The position numbers and the translations under genes are program-made. 28,731 nucleotides of DNA from Nephromyces sp. MM_2019 (Eukaryota; Apicomplexa; Aconoidasida; Nephromycida), in NCBI GenBank assembly GCA_015657535.1, contig JADHZB010001330.1, positions 3,452-32,182 of the forward strand. The letters run 5' to 3'. Positions 12,501 to 18,955 of this stretch are shown piece by piece (position 1 is the stretch's first letter; every line of letters begins with the position of its first letter). The notes below the pieces were generated by a model. It was given only the letters and a program-made list of their open reading frames with translations. It ran no database searches and was not told the origin of the DNA.

Positions 12501-15336
12501 TATGCATGCAGCGGAAGTAAGAAGAACTGAAAGTGGCAGCTATGCCGAAGACACTGATTCTCAGGTACCAAATTTACTCACACAACGGCGTAACTTCTTC
12601 TCAGAGGCAAGAAAAGCCTTGGACGATTATAATCACAAGAATAGCAGCCGTCATGGGCTGAGTAATGGAACCTTAGCAATGCAATCGGATGAGGTTAGAG
12701 CAAGGGACGCACTTGTTTCAGGTACCTGCGCAGATCCAGCCTCTCACCTGCACAATGGTTACGTGGATCGTGTGAATAGACTGGTATATACCATGCAACC
12801 TCCAAATGAGCGGGCAGCCCCGGACGTTGAGGGAGGTGATAATGAGATGCGCCAGTCTGTCACCGTAGGAGCAGTTGAAAGTAAACCAGTGGATGACCCC
12901 ACAAGTCTGGGCATTCGAACAGGAAGTCCTCACAATAGTGGGGGATTGCCTTGGGGATGGGTAGAAAACGGCAATACTCACCAACTGCACTTAGAAGATC
13001 ACCCTGATTCTTCTTTGGTGCCAGGCCAAGCCTCTGAAGGTGAAGATACTGAGGGTAGGGGGGGAGCAATAGTTGTTGAAGCTCTTGACCTTCAGGTGTC
13101 AGTCAAGGATGAATTACCTGTCTCAGTTGGCAATAGGCAGCAAGGATTTGAACACAAGTTGGAAAATTACCGACGGGAGATTGACCAGATATCCAGTGCT
13201 GAAGTGAGCAATGGTCACGGTCCTTTGGACTTTGAAGATTCTTCGCTCCAAGCAAAAAGAGGGTTTAGAAAGGTCGCAACACATCCTCCAGCACGCCGAA
13301 GCGATGGAGTACGACTGAGTTCCTTGCAGAGTATAAGGGGGCGGGAAACACATACTTTAGAATCATCGGGATTGCTCCCAGTAATAGTTCCAAATTTAGA
13401 TATGGAACACGGTAACTGCATCAGGGGTCTAGAGCAGGATCCTCGGACTCGCCAGAAATCTCATGGGAAAAGTCAAGATGATTACTATTCTGATGGTTGC
13501 ATCACGGTGGAGAATTCTTCCCTAGTTAGCCAGCGACAACAGCAAGGGCTAGAATCAGAAAAAACCGAAAAAGGCAGCTATAAATTCCAGTTACCTAATG
13601 CTGATAAGAACGCCTTAAGTAGCAACATCAAAATTAGTTCAACATATGAAGCAGATATTGCTGATGAGAAACTATCAGACAATGATTATGAGTACGGATT
13701 GCAGGCAGAGACAAGGGAAACAAAGTTCAGTTTTATTAGCGAATCAAAGAATCATCATAGGCTCCATGAGGGCAGGGTCGTCACAAATTCCACATGTCGA
13801 AGCCATGACAATGAGGAAGGTGGGGAAGTACGCCAGGACTACGAAAAGAATGATATGTCTCGCTCTATTACGCAAAGAAGTAGGGTAAATCAGTCAAGTT
13901 CTGAGGCATATGCGCATAAAATGTGGTATAGCAGTGGCAGTAATACCCTTCCTCATGCAGAAGAAGGTCCTGATGAAGCTTCGGTCGCAGCAGAATTTAT
14001 TGACGGTAACAGCAAGGAGCTTCACGCTTCGTATGGAATACCCAATGGTAAGAAATCTGGAGGGGAATATAACCCAAAGTTTGGAAGTAGGAATGCGCCT
14101 TCAATCCAGCAGAATTATCAAAAATATTCGCAAGAAGAAGAATATTCGGTTACTAGCAGCTCTAAGGAACTACCTATTATTAGCCATCATGTTGGACATA
14201 TGATGGATACAGGTGAGATATCTAAAAACATAAAAAAAGATTATCACCCTGAAATCGGCTCTGGAAGGAATTCCAGCAGAATGCAACTACACGGTAAGCT
14301 ACCTCTTGCTAGTGCCGGCAACACTCCTGCAAATATGGAAAATGGCATAAAAATCCGCCCACTCGGAACTAATGAAGCAGTTAAGCGTAGAAGTGATACC
14401 CCTACTCCTGCTGAGAAGAGCTGGCAGGGTTCGCATGTATCTCCTTTACAACCAAAAAATTACTCTTACCAAGGGAAAAATAGGGAGATGATAGCATCAG
14501 AAGGAGGATATGATATTAGCAGGGTAAGTGACAGAGCAGCGGAGACACCTACATCGTTAAGCATTGGACATCAATACTACCTTCAAAGCGAACCAGCAGA
14601 CCTTTACGATATCAATGAAAATGATACCTACCATGGTTATCATTCCTATCACCATCGTGACCAAAATATGGTCCGAAGAGAAGCAACGAAAACAAAGAAA
14701 TCACCCACTCTAAGTAAAAAAACAAAGAGCCCCGAAGGTAGTGCAATCGTAGATACTTCTTCTAGGGGGTACCTTACCGTGGCTGGTAATCAGGAATTGA
14801 CAGGAAATAGAATGCTAAGTATGGAAGATAGCTTTCGAGTAGCGAGTGACGACTGTAGTAGCGAATACTACCAGAGCTATGATATGAGAGGAAATTTTTA
14901 TGATTTATCAAACAGGCATGAATTTTCATCGGGAAAAAAAAAGAGCGAATTACAAGGTGGCGATTCTGCTCTGTCTAATGGCCAATACAATTTTAAGAGC
15001 AGGGGGTATAAGGAAGGGTACTCAAGTGCTGTAACATCAGAAGCAGGTCAAGAAAAGAGTTGTAGCGATAATAATCCCGAGAGTTGTCTGATTTGGAATG
15101 AATACTACCGTGAAGGAGGTAGCGAGGGCGGCAATAGCTATTCAAGGGATGCTAGCAGGAGAGTGTCATCCAAAGGGGTCTATGTAAGCCACAATCAAGG
15201 GAACATGTATAAGGGAAACAAGGAATCGCTGCGGTTTCTTGATGATGAAGTATACCCAGAAGATTCAGCTAGCTGTGTAGCATACAAGTTACAGGTACAA
15301 GAACAGCTAAGGAAGAGGGGAAGGAGAATAGAGTAG
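335..15336 (+). CDS. Large mosaic sushi (CCP)/LNR single-pass membrane protein, 5'-partial, nine exons
   Basis: Reconstructed exons: 335-592, 1234-1437, 2381-2572, 2947-3348, 4374-6830, 7722-7742, 7823-8370, 9023-9427 and 10240-15336 (stop TAG). The reading frame is open throughout and gives about 3193 residues; the signal peptide must lie upstream of the window. Order of modules: three sushi domains; a pair of 26-residue Cys repeats plus sushi; a second such pair plus sushi; a Cys-rich helical region; LNR; an alpha/beta region; three sushi domains; one transmembrane helix (11545-11613); a tail of about 1240 residues. Sushi and LNR modules are extracellular, disulphide-bonded and usually bind proteins or glycans, so a role as surface or secretory-organelle receptor or adhesin is inferred. 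The first six introns are phase 1 and the last two phase 0. The only weak junction is the donor at 9428. I recognise no named orthologue; apicomplexan CRMP proteins share sushi and Cys-rich modules but are multi-pass. Confidence 0.85.
593..1233 (+). other. Intron (phase 1)
   Basis: GTAAGT donor, and a T/C-rich tract ending TTTCACAG before 1234. The DNA is AT-rich with A and T runs. No gene or repeat of note is seen inside. Confidence 0.8.
1234..1437 (+). CDS. Exon: sushi/CCP domain 2
   Basis: The acceptor is a long pyrimidine tract ending CACAG at 1233; the donor is GTAAAT at 1438. Both borders are phase 1 and the length of 204 nt is divisible by three. One sushi domain: first Cys in ESCSPKK, second in IVCDDGYF, third in IQCLDGTW, fourth in NLCQ. 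The C-D-D-G-Y-F and C-L-D-G-T-W blocks match the family well. A longer open frame from 1029 exists but its first part is AT-rich intron read-through. Confidence 0.88.
1438..2380 (+). other. Intron (phase 1) with (TG)13 microsatellite
   Basis: GTAAAT donor and TTTCTTCAG acceptor. It contains an uninterrupted TG dinucleotide run at 1724-1749. Several short open frames on both strands here have low-complexity or AT-driven composition and no recognisable motif, so I do not call them genes. Confidence 0.75.
2381..2572 (+). CDS. Exon: sushi/CCP domain 3
   Basis: The acceptor is TTTCTTCAG at 2380 and the donor GTTAGT at 2573. The exon is 192 nt with phase 1 at both ends. Four cysteines in sushi order (KCSLQ, ANCRSDF, FSCKNGKI, RCSG). 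The usual Trp after the third Cys is replaced by an Ile-Ser segment, so this is a slightly degenerate sushi domain. Confidence 0.82.
2573..2946 (+). other. Intron (phase 1)
   Basis: GTTAGT donor; the acceptor is a clean TTTCTTTCTTAG. The phrase 'gattcactacaagcaa' occurs twice, near 2615 and 2717, a short direct repeat. Otherwise featureless. Confidence 0.75.
2947..3348 (+). CDS. Exon: two 26-residue Cys repeats plus sushi/CCP domain 4
   Basis: Two adjacent repeat units at 2955-3032 and 3033-3110 share the pattern C-S-D-x-I-K-N-x-x-E-x-x-x-D-C-G-G-x-C-x3-C. This 'DGIKNG...DCGG.C..C' module is known as a small disulphide-rich repeat in secreted proteins of bacteria and protists; its function is not known. 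A sushi-like segment follows, with Cys in VQCSEY, LRCTNE and LRCNG and its first Cys supplied by the end of the second repeat (KNCKIK). The acceptor is TTTCTTAG at 2946 and the donor GTGAGT at 3349. Both borders are phase 1. Confidence 0.85.
3349..4373 (+). other. Intron (phase 1) with CA/C-rich 3' third
   Basis: GTGAGT donor and CTACTTCAG acceptor. The last 180 bp (about 4200-4372) are rich in CACACA, CCCC and A tracts on the sense strand, giving an extended pyrimidine/CA-rich run up to the acceptor. Long open frames on both strands here come from this low-complexity composition. Confidence 0.75.
4374..6830 (+). CDS. Exon: Cys repeats, sushi 5, Cys-rich helical region and LNR module
   Basis: Long exon of 2457 nt (819 codons), phase 1 at both ends. 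It opens with two more 26-residue Cys repeats (4382-4456 and 4457-4534), followed by sushi domain 5 (Cys in EACSLA, VECLAD, TCKDGTW, NECQ). A Cys-rich, mostly helical stretch follows, in which a paired-Cys motif recurs at about 5024-5038, 5267-5284 and 6353-6367. Between about 5350 and 6180 the sequence is polar and low in Cys, probably a linker. An LNR/Notch module lies at 6608-6694: Cys spacing and the closing C-G-Y-D-G-D-D-C match calcium-binding LNRs. An in-frame stop at 6884 is avoided by splicing at the GTAAAA donor at 6831. The open frame upstream of 4374 is intron read-through. Confidence 0.85.
6608..6694 (+). other. LNR (Lin-12/Notch repeat) domain
   Basis: Cys are spaced as C-x-C-x(9)GDGY-C-x3-C-x4-C-GYDGDD-C. 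The segment G-D-G-Y-C-D and the end C-G-Y-D-G-D-D-C supply the acidic residues that bind calcium in known LNRs. Only one copy is present; Notch has three in tandem. Confidence 0.92.
6831..7721 (+). other. Intron (phase 1)
   Basis: GTAAAA donor. The acceptor is an exceptionally strong pyrimidine tract (about 7685-7721) ending CTCCTCCTAG. A near-duplicate stretch built on 'ctccatatgtgaatatg' occurs at about 6946 and 6987. No gene seen. Confidence 0.7.
7722..7742 (+). CDS. Probable 21-nt microexon
   Basis: This segment sits between a very strong pyrimidine tract plus TAG acceptor and a GTAAGG donor. It is 21 nt long with phase 1 on both sides, so inclusion adds seven residues (E-S-L-R-H-N-A with the split codons) without altering the frame. 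The following intron (7743-7822) is only 80 bp. Skipping it by joining 6830 to 7823 also keeps the frame, so it could be a cassette exon. Evidence is splice-site quality and phase only. Confidence 0.6.
7823..8370 (+). CDS. Exon: Cys-containing and alpha/beta region
   Basis: Acceptor CACTGCAG at 7822 (phase 1) and donor GTAATG at 8371 (phase 0). The exon starts with a Cys pair (S-G-C-C-S-A-A) in a hydrophobic helix and has two further Cys. The last third, together with the next exon, has alternating helix/strand character (helix about R-Q-L-L-A-E-H-L, then strands V-I-E-F and G-L-L-L-V-D). This recalls the SEA-like folds common in algal and alveolate surface proteins, but the match is by feel only. 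The ATG at 7795 lies in the intron and is not the start. Confidence 0.8.
8371..9022 (+). other. Intron (phase 0) with CA-rich patch
   Basis: GTAATG donor and TTTTTTCTTCAG acceptor. CACACA-rich patches occur at about 8540-8665. No gene seen. Confidence 0.75.
9023..9427 (+). CDS. Exon: end of alpha/beta region and start of sushi domain 6 (3' border uncertain)
   Basis: The acceptor TTTCTTCAG at 9022 is strong, and the codon frame continues cleanly from the previous exon in phase 0. The exon ends with the first Cys of a sushi domain (tgc at 9332, context R-D-C-T-E-I). The next exon begins in phase 0 just before the second Cys of a sushi domain, so a phase-0 donor is required here. Candidates are GTACAC at 9428, GTTGGG at 9440 and GTTCCG at 9449, all weak. 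I chose 9428 because the joined sequence G-A-I-S-T/I-K-C-R-P-G fits a sushi domain best. Unspliced, the frame stops at 9473-9475. Confidence 0.65.
9428..10239 (+). other. Intron (phase 0), weak donor
   Basis: Begins GTACAC if the preferred donor is right and ends in a T-rich tract with GCCGCAG. AT-rich sequence with no coding motif on either strand. Confidence 0.6.
10240..15336 (+). CDS. Terminal exon: sushi 6-8, transmembrane helix, giant cytoplasmic tail
   Basis: A 5.1-kb exon in a single frame ending with TAG. It completes sushi 6 (Cys in IKCRPGH, LICSNGRW, LVCRK), then encodes sushi 7 (10354-10542: RCISY, VTCAPGF, ITCANGTW, LKCVP). Sushi 8 follows (first Cys 10582, second 10687, third 11326, fourth 11491), with 213 residues between second and third Cys. 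A 23-residue hydrophobic helix at 11545-11613 is followed by basic residues (K-K-Y-L-L-R-N-K-K), giving a type I topology with the tail inside. The tail (about 1240 residues) is hydrophilic, rich in Ser, Asn, Gly, Glu and Tyr, and has almost no hydrophobic segments, so it is probably disordered. Tyr/His-rich patches lie near 14570-14660 and 14845-14910, and a Lys/Ser/Thr-rich basic patch near 14670-14745. Confidence 0.88.
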   Translation: MKCRPGHLPSAGGTPQRLICSNGRWLTEHDEQLVCRKRCISYQEMDPTTQGVEYRIEYGVVPGEIAVKVTCAPGFAALQGPSEGEVITCANGTWGARQLKCVPESMLSNEIDPACIESMANLPENYTRKSININQFSAELEGASLFVFSCSIGFNVLPSSSSTSETPSEWQNSTERHTVSNTVGRHSKKITPNGRPPSSRETSSAPESLENRSLIETSELPSSNDEEGVGDNEILAKKSYDSNRAYGEGIAKKFDKLSIQNENYHLKVLSAGNNVASENNTNTLAEIERAAASHSLEFFSHPEDATKSWKTTDDYQMIDSLKRTQGLAPQNDESLLFDKRNGRRLEEAKNSENMQVSAVYLLCKDGIISDFKIYEEVSESKLEEIIQERAENMDEFISWLRANRIEDLNSFFQKVMPCVADTYELPGTREKWIGDLGLIAIIFGVMFATLAAGIAIIWGTKKYLLRNKKSLRPARFGGGNGGASTIFSMKGFTRNDRKKYDRDTTSTLNTFNNSSPDKGGLLEECSTLSSKYSELGGSNFQGNEKKSGMRGGTGAASWGRGHLMAQRYSASPNGGARNSVNHKQQAFYPKDDDCSETKGVFRLESSYYNPNHDEVVNLREQQGKELVQFDPLNKGGFKPNTNIGSNISQAAVPHLQASSGVGSSQISSTQDMKLVDLKNVRPNLDSDLSSDANEVPILERAGRIVLSNVYKAGGGLDLGENSRDLESRYDGKATMPFDNFYIVEGETYPVEALPMHAAEVRRTESGSYAEDTDSQVPNLLTQRRNFFSEARKALDDYNHKNSSRHGLSNGTLAMQSDEVRARDALVSGTCADPASHLHNGYVDRVNRLVYTMQPPNERAAPDVEGGDNEMRQSVTVGAVESKPVDDPTSLGIRTGSPHNSGGLPWGWVENGNTHQLHLEDHPDSSLVPGQASEGEDTEGRGGAIVVEALDLQVSVKDELPVSVGNRQQGFEHKLENYRREIDQISSAEVSNGHGPLDFEDSSLQAKRGFRKVATHPPARRSDGVRLSSLQSIRGRETHTLESSGLLPVIVPNLDMEHGNCIRGLEQDPRTRQKSHGKSQDDYYSDGCITVENSSLVSQRQQQGLESEKTEKGSYKFQLPNADKNALSSNIKISSTYEADIADEKLSDNDYEYGLQAETRETKFSFISESKNHHRLHEGRVVTNSTCRSHDNEEGGEVRQDYEKNDMSRSITQRSRVNQSSSEAYAHKMWYSSGSNTLPHAEEGPDEASVAAEFIDGNSKELHASYGIPNGKKSGGEYNPKFGSRNAPSIQQNYQKYSQEEEYSVTSSSKELPIISHHVGHMMDTGEISKNIKKDYHPEIGSGRNSSRMQLHGKLPLASAGNTPANMENGIKIRPLGTNEAVKRRSDTPTPAEKSWQGSHVSPLQPKNYSYQGKNREMIASEGGYDISRVSDRAAETPTSLSIGHQYYLQSEPADLYDINENDTYHGYHSYHHRDQNMVRREATKTKKSPTLSKKTKSPEGSAIVDTSSRGYLTVAGNQELTGNRMLSMEDSFRVASDDCSSEYYQSYDMRGNFYDLSNRHEFSSGKKKSELQGGDSALSNGQYNFKSRGYKEGYSSAVTSEAGQEKSCSDNNPESCLIWNEYYREGGSEGGNSYSRDASRRVSSKGVYVSHNQGNMYKGNKESLRFLDDEVYPEDSASCVAYKLQVQEQLRKRGRRIE
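11545..11613 (+). other. Transmembrane helix
   Basis: 23 residues without a charge, from L-G-L-I-A-I-I-F to I-A-I-I-W, flanked by an acidic residue before and a basic cluster after. It is the only such segment in the visible part of this protein. Confidence 0.93.
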
Positions 15337-18300
15337 TCTAATTCATGTTGCATATTTCTATGATTTTGTTTGAAGCGCAAATAAGAAAAGGTAGACATAT
15401 AGAAGAGAAAAAGGCAAAAAAGGGGAAACTATTAAATTAGAAAATTGTTTTCATAGGCCTGGTAAATTAATTTAACTAAGGCTGTAAAAGGCGGGCTGCA
15501 GCTTCGAAGATCTTCTTTTGGTATTTCGATGTTGAGGAGTCTCTATGGTGGTTATTCTTACCGACGAAATTTTTTTTCCAAGTATTTGAAATATTAAAAT
15601 GGAGTAAAGTAACCACACCAGCATGATGCCAGGAATGAATTTTTTATATACTCTAGTGCTTCCTTCAAAAGGTAGAATTTAATGCTATCCTGTGTGTATA
15701 TTAAGTATGTGCATAGCCCCTGACAAGTATCAATATTTAGTATCAAACAGAATTTTTTCATTTTTCAAAGATTTATTCCTGCAATTATTAGAGAAACTTA
15801 TTACTTTAATGGGCGGCTAAGCTTTCGTAACAATATAATGCAGAACTTGAACTCCCGATTGTTCATAATACGAATAAATATTTTCTCGAATAAATAAGAT
15901 GAAGAGAAAGGAGGGGAATAGTCGAAAGTGAATGGAAAGGAAGAAGCGCAACGAGAAATCTTCATCATTTTCATCATTGGCATGCTCACTGGTAAACAAC
16001 AATGGGTTGCAGCTCGTGATAGAGTGTGAAAGAACATTCAAGGCAGTCAGCTGCATTGTGGAAGCACATTCTCAAAGTTGAAGTTTCGATTTCGTCGAAA
16101 AACTTCCCCTTTTCGCAACTGAAAGAGTAATTTGAAGCTCTAGGGATACAAGACAACCATGGTTTGATAAAAACCAGCTTAATGGATATTAAACTGTTGT
16201 CTAAAAACTTTTAGAGGGAATTTAGCTTTTTTTAAAGAGTATATGAGTTGCAAGTATGGAATTAACGCAAACTCAGACGTGGTACGAGGTAGAGGAGGAA
16301 AGTCCATGGGCAGCGAAATACGTCAAAATTCGGGATGAAGCGTAGAGAGTACCTTGGTAGGATAAAATCATTAGTTGAACTATGCTACTGATCGGTGTTA
16401 CAACGCCTAAAAAAAATTCTCACCGTTTCAGGCCTCTAACATGAAATTAGTGGGTGATGTTATAAAAAGAATACACCTTGTGAGTCAGCTAGTGCAGCTT
16501 TTATACTCACGTAAACTGCAATCTTAGCTTAAGAGCAAGAAACAGCAAACAACGCAAAATCTGCAATAATAGTACGCGTAAGTTTCCTCGGAACCTTGGT
16601 TTTCAACAGTTCCGACAAGAGAGCACTCTCGTATTATCGGCTCATATAAAATGATGCTTCGATTATCCTCGTTGGAAAAAATTCCTCCTTCATATGCACA
16701 CGAGTGAGATATACGTTCAAATCTTTATGAGTATACACCTCTTCTCGTATATATACGTGCTTTCCGTCATGATAGCTGAGAAGAGTAAGAGAAAAAAAAA
16801 TTTCCCGCTATCAAGCACCTCTTAAAAGTATCTAGACTGCTGTGTGCGTCGGTCTGCAAAATGCTGGAAATTCTTTTTCGTTTTTGCACTCTCCGACATA
16901 GTAATATATGCTTTTGGTACAAAAGGTTTGGAAAAAAAAATTTTAAAAACTAATAATGAAGAAATATCTAAAAGATGAGTGAAACTGTTGAAACTTTTTG
17001 TAAATATTCCCTCCTGAACGTGCATTTTTTTACAAGCCCCTTGTTAAAAACTTCCATGCTGCTCATCAAGAAGAGATCTCTTGCGTAGCCTCTAAAAAAG
17101 AAGCGTAACCGCGAGCTGCGTTGCTTTTCAATCACATATGCTACACCGACTTCTCCAGGGGGGTACAGTCTACGATTTTCGGAATAATACATCAAGGTAG
17201 TGCGCTTGAAGATACTTTTAAGCTTCAATCATCAGAATATATCCGTAGTGGACTTTAGGAGGGGAGAGCGGGGCGAGGGATTATCGCAGGATTTCTGTAT
17301 ATTATAGCGTTTTTTCTCGGAAGAGTAAGACTTTTTTTAGTAGGAAGAGCATCTTTACATACTATGTTTATTGCATATGCTGTTTTCAGAACGCCACTTT
17401 TAAGAAACGGTTTCTAAGTTAGCAAGCATTCATATCAGTATTTTAGTTGATGATATGCGTAAAATATTACAAGTGATTCTCCAATAGATTGGATTAACAA
17501 CAGCACGCAGAAATCACCCCCATGTAATTGGAGTGCATCCCACATAATTTCACGAAGTGTGGGCGCGCAGGAAACAATCCGTAAGACGATATGGGATGTG
17601 CATACTTATAGACCTGGCATTTTTTGGGCTCCTCAGTAAATGAAAACATGGGAAATATTGCAAGTGCTGAGCTGTAAAAAATTACGCCTAGTGAAAAAAA
17701 ATCAAACAGAACTGACAAAAAAACGAATTTCCCCGCAGTCGTGCTGAGACTGGAAAAAAAGCAAATCTGTGTATGCCTAGTTACACTGGCAGCTTTAGCT
17801 GAATAGTTTTCGTGAGTACCATTGTAGATTCAAGATTATGGCAGAATTAAACGCTGATATTTTATAATGCTTCATCTCCAGCCGTTGGGCGGAGAATGAT
17901 TTTATTCCGCAAGAAAACAGAGGCAGAAAAAATCAAAATTACCCCTTCAATTTAAATCTTAATCAAAAAAGTACAACAATGTAATTTCGCAATGTTTTTG
18001 CCAAAAAACGCCCATCTAGAGGCGCAAAAGCATGAAAATAATGATTTGATGAGGTAAGCAATCCGAGTTTTCGATGTCCTGCATCATGCACACTTTTTTA
18101 ACGGGCGAAGTCGCTGAAAAAAGCCGTAAAACTGTGAGGAATGACGATATAAAATTTTTTTAACATCCGAGCCATCCCAGAGTTTTCCCTATGAAGAATG
18201 CAAACAGCGCATACAATGAAGTCATCCACAACTGTCCGGTGGGCATAACAGCAAAAAGAACAGAAAGCAGAATTTGAAGCTGCACGCGAGCTCGAGGGTA

Positions 18301-18955
18301 CTAGAAAGAAAATCGAAAAACCCACAAAAGTCAATAGGAACTTCAAAAATCAGAGGAAGCACCAATTTTGAGGTCAAGGACAGAGCAGTTCTTCCGAATT
18401 TTCATGATCTACTACCGTGTGTGTGTGTGCTGGAGTTGCAGCATTTTCAGTAAGATGATATGGTAATCGTGAAGGAAATTAGTGAAAGGACAAGTTCTCT
18501 TTATTTTCTCCATTAACATAGTAGCTCCCCACAGAAGCTATATATCTCTTATCAAGCGGCGTGCAGAGAGACACATGCATTCTCGTTAGCATAACGCAAA
18601 GAGCATTCACAACAAAAATAAGCTTAGGCTCAAGATTCAGTCAAATTGCAAGAAAAGAAGTATTTAAAGCAGTTTCGCAGCGGTTAAAATTATTGACGGA
18701 AAAAAGCAATGAAAAAAATTTTTTTCTCCCGCTTCTTCAGAGCAAAAAAAGTGCAGTAAGAATACAGCGGCTTCTCTAAAGAAACGAACATAATCAAATA
18801 CGTATGCATCATTTTTCTGTCAGAAAGCTTTTTCCTCCCCTTAGGATTGCCATAAAACCTTCAGTTTTGGAACTGATACTTAAAAAGAACTTTTTCCTTT
18901 TTTCGCACTGTACTATAAAGTTTAGGGTAAAATCCATAAAACTTCATTTCCTCTG
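15337..18955. other. Spacer between converging genes, no gene recognised
   Basis: About 3.6 kb holding the 3' ends of the + strand membrane-protein gene and the - strand gene. It is AT-rich with A/T runs and a short GT run near 18418-18430. The open frames here are at most about 130 codons (18804-19199 runs into the opposite gene) and show no motif, no codon-use pattern and no flanking signals. I saw no tRNA cloverleaf or rRNA segment by eye. An undetected structured RNA cannot be excluded. Confidence 0.6.

Noticed and set aside
335..15336. Assignment to the apicomplexan CRMP family
   Set aside because: CRMPs also combine sushi-like and Cys-rich modules but are multi-pass with many Cys repeats. 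Here there is one membrane helix, an LNR and a giant tail, so the family name is not supported.
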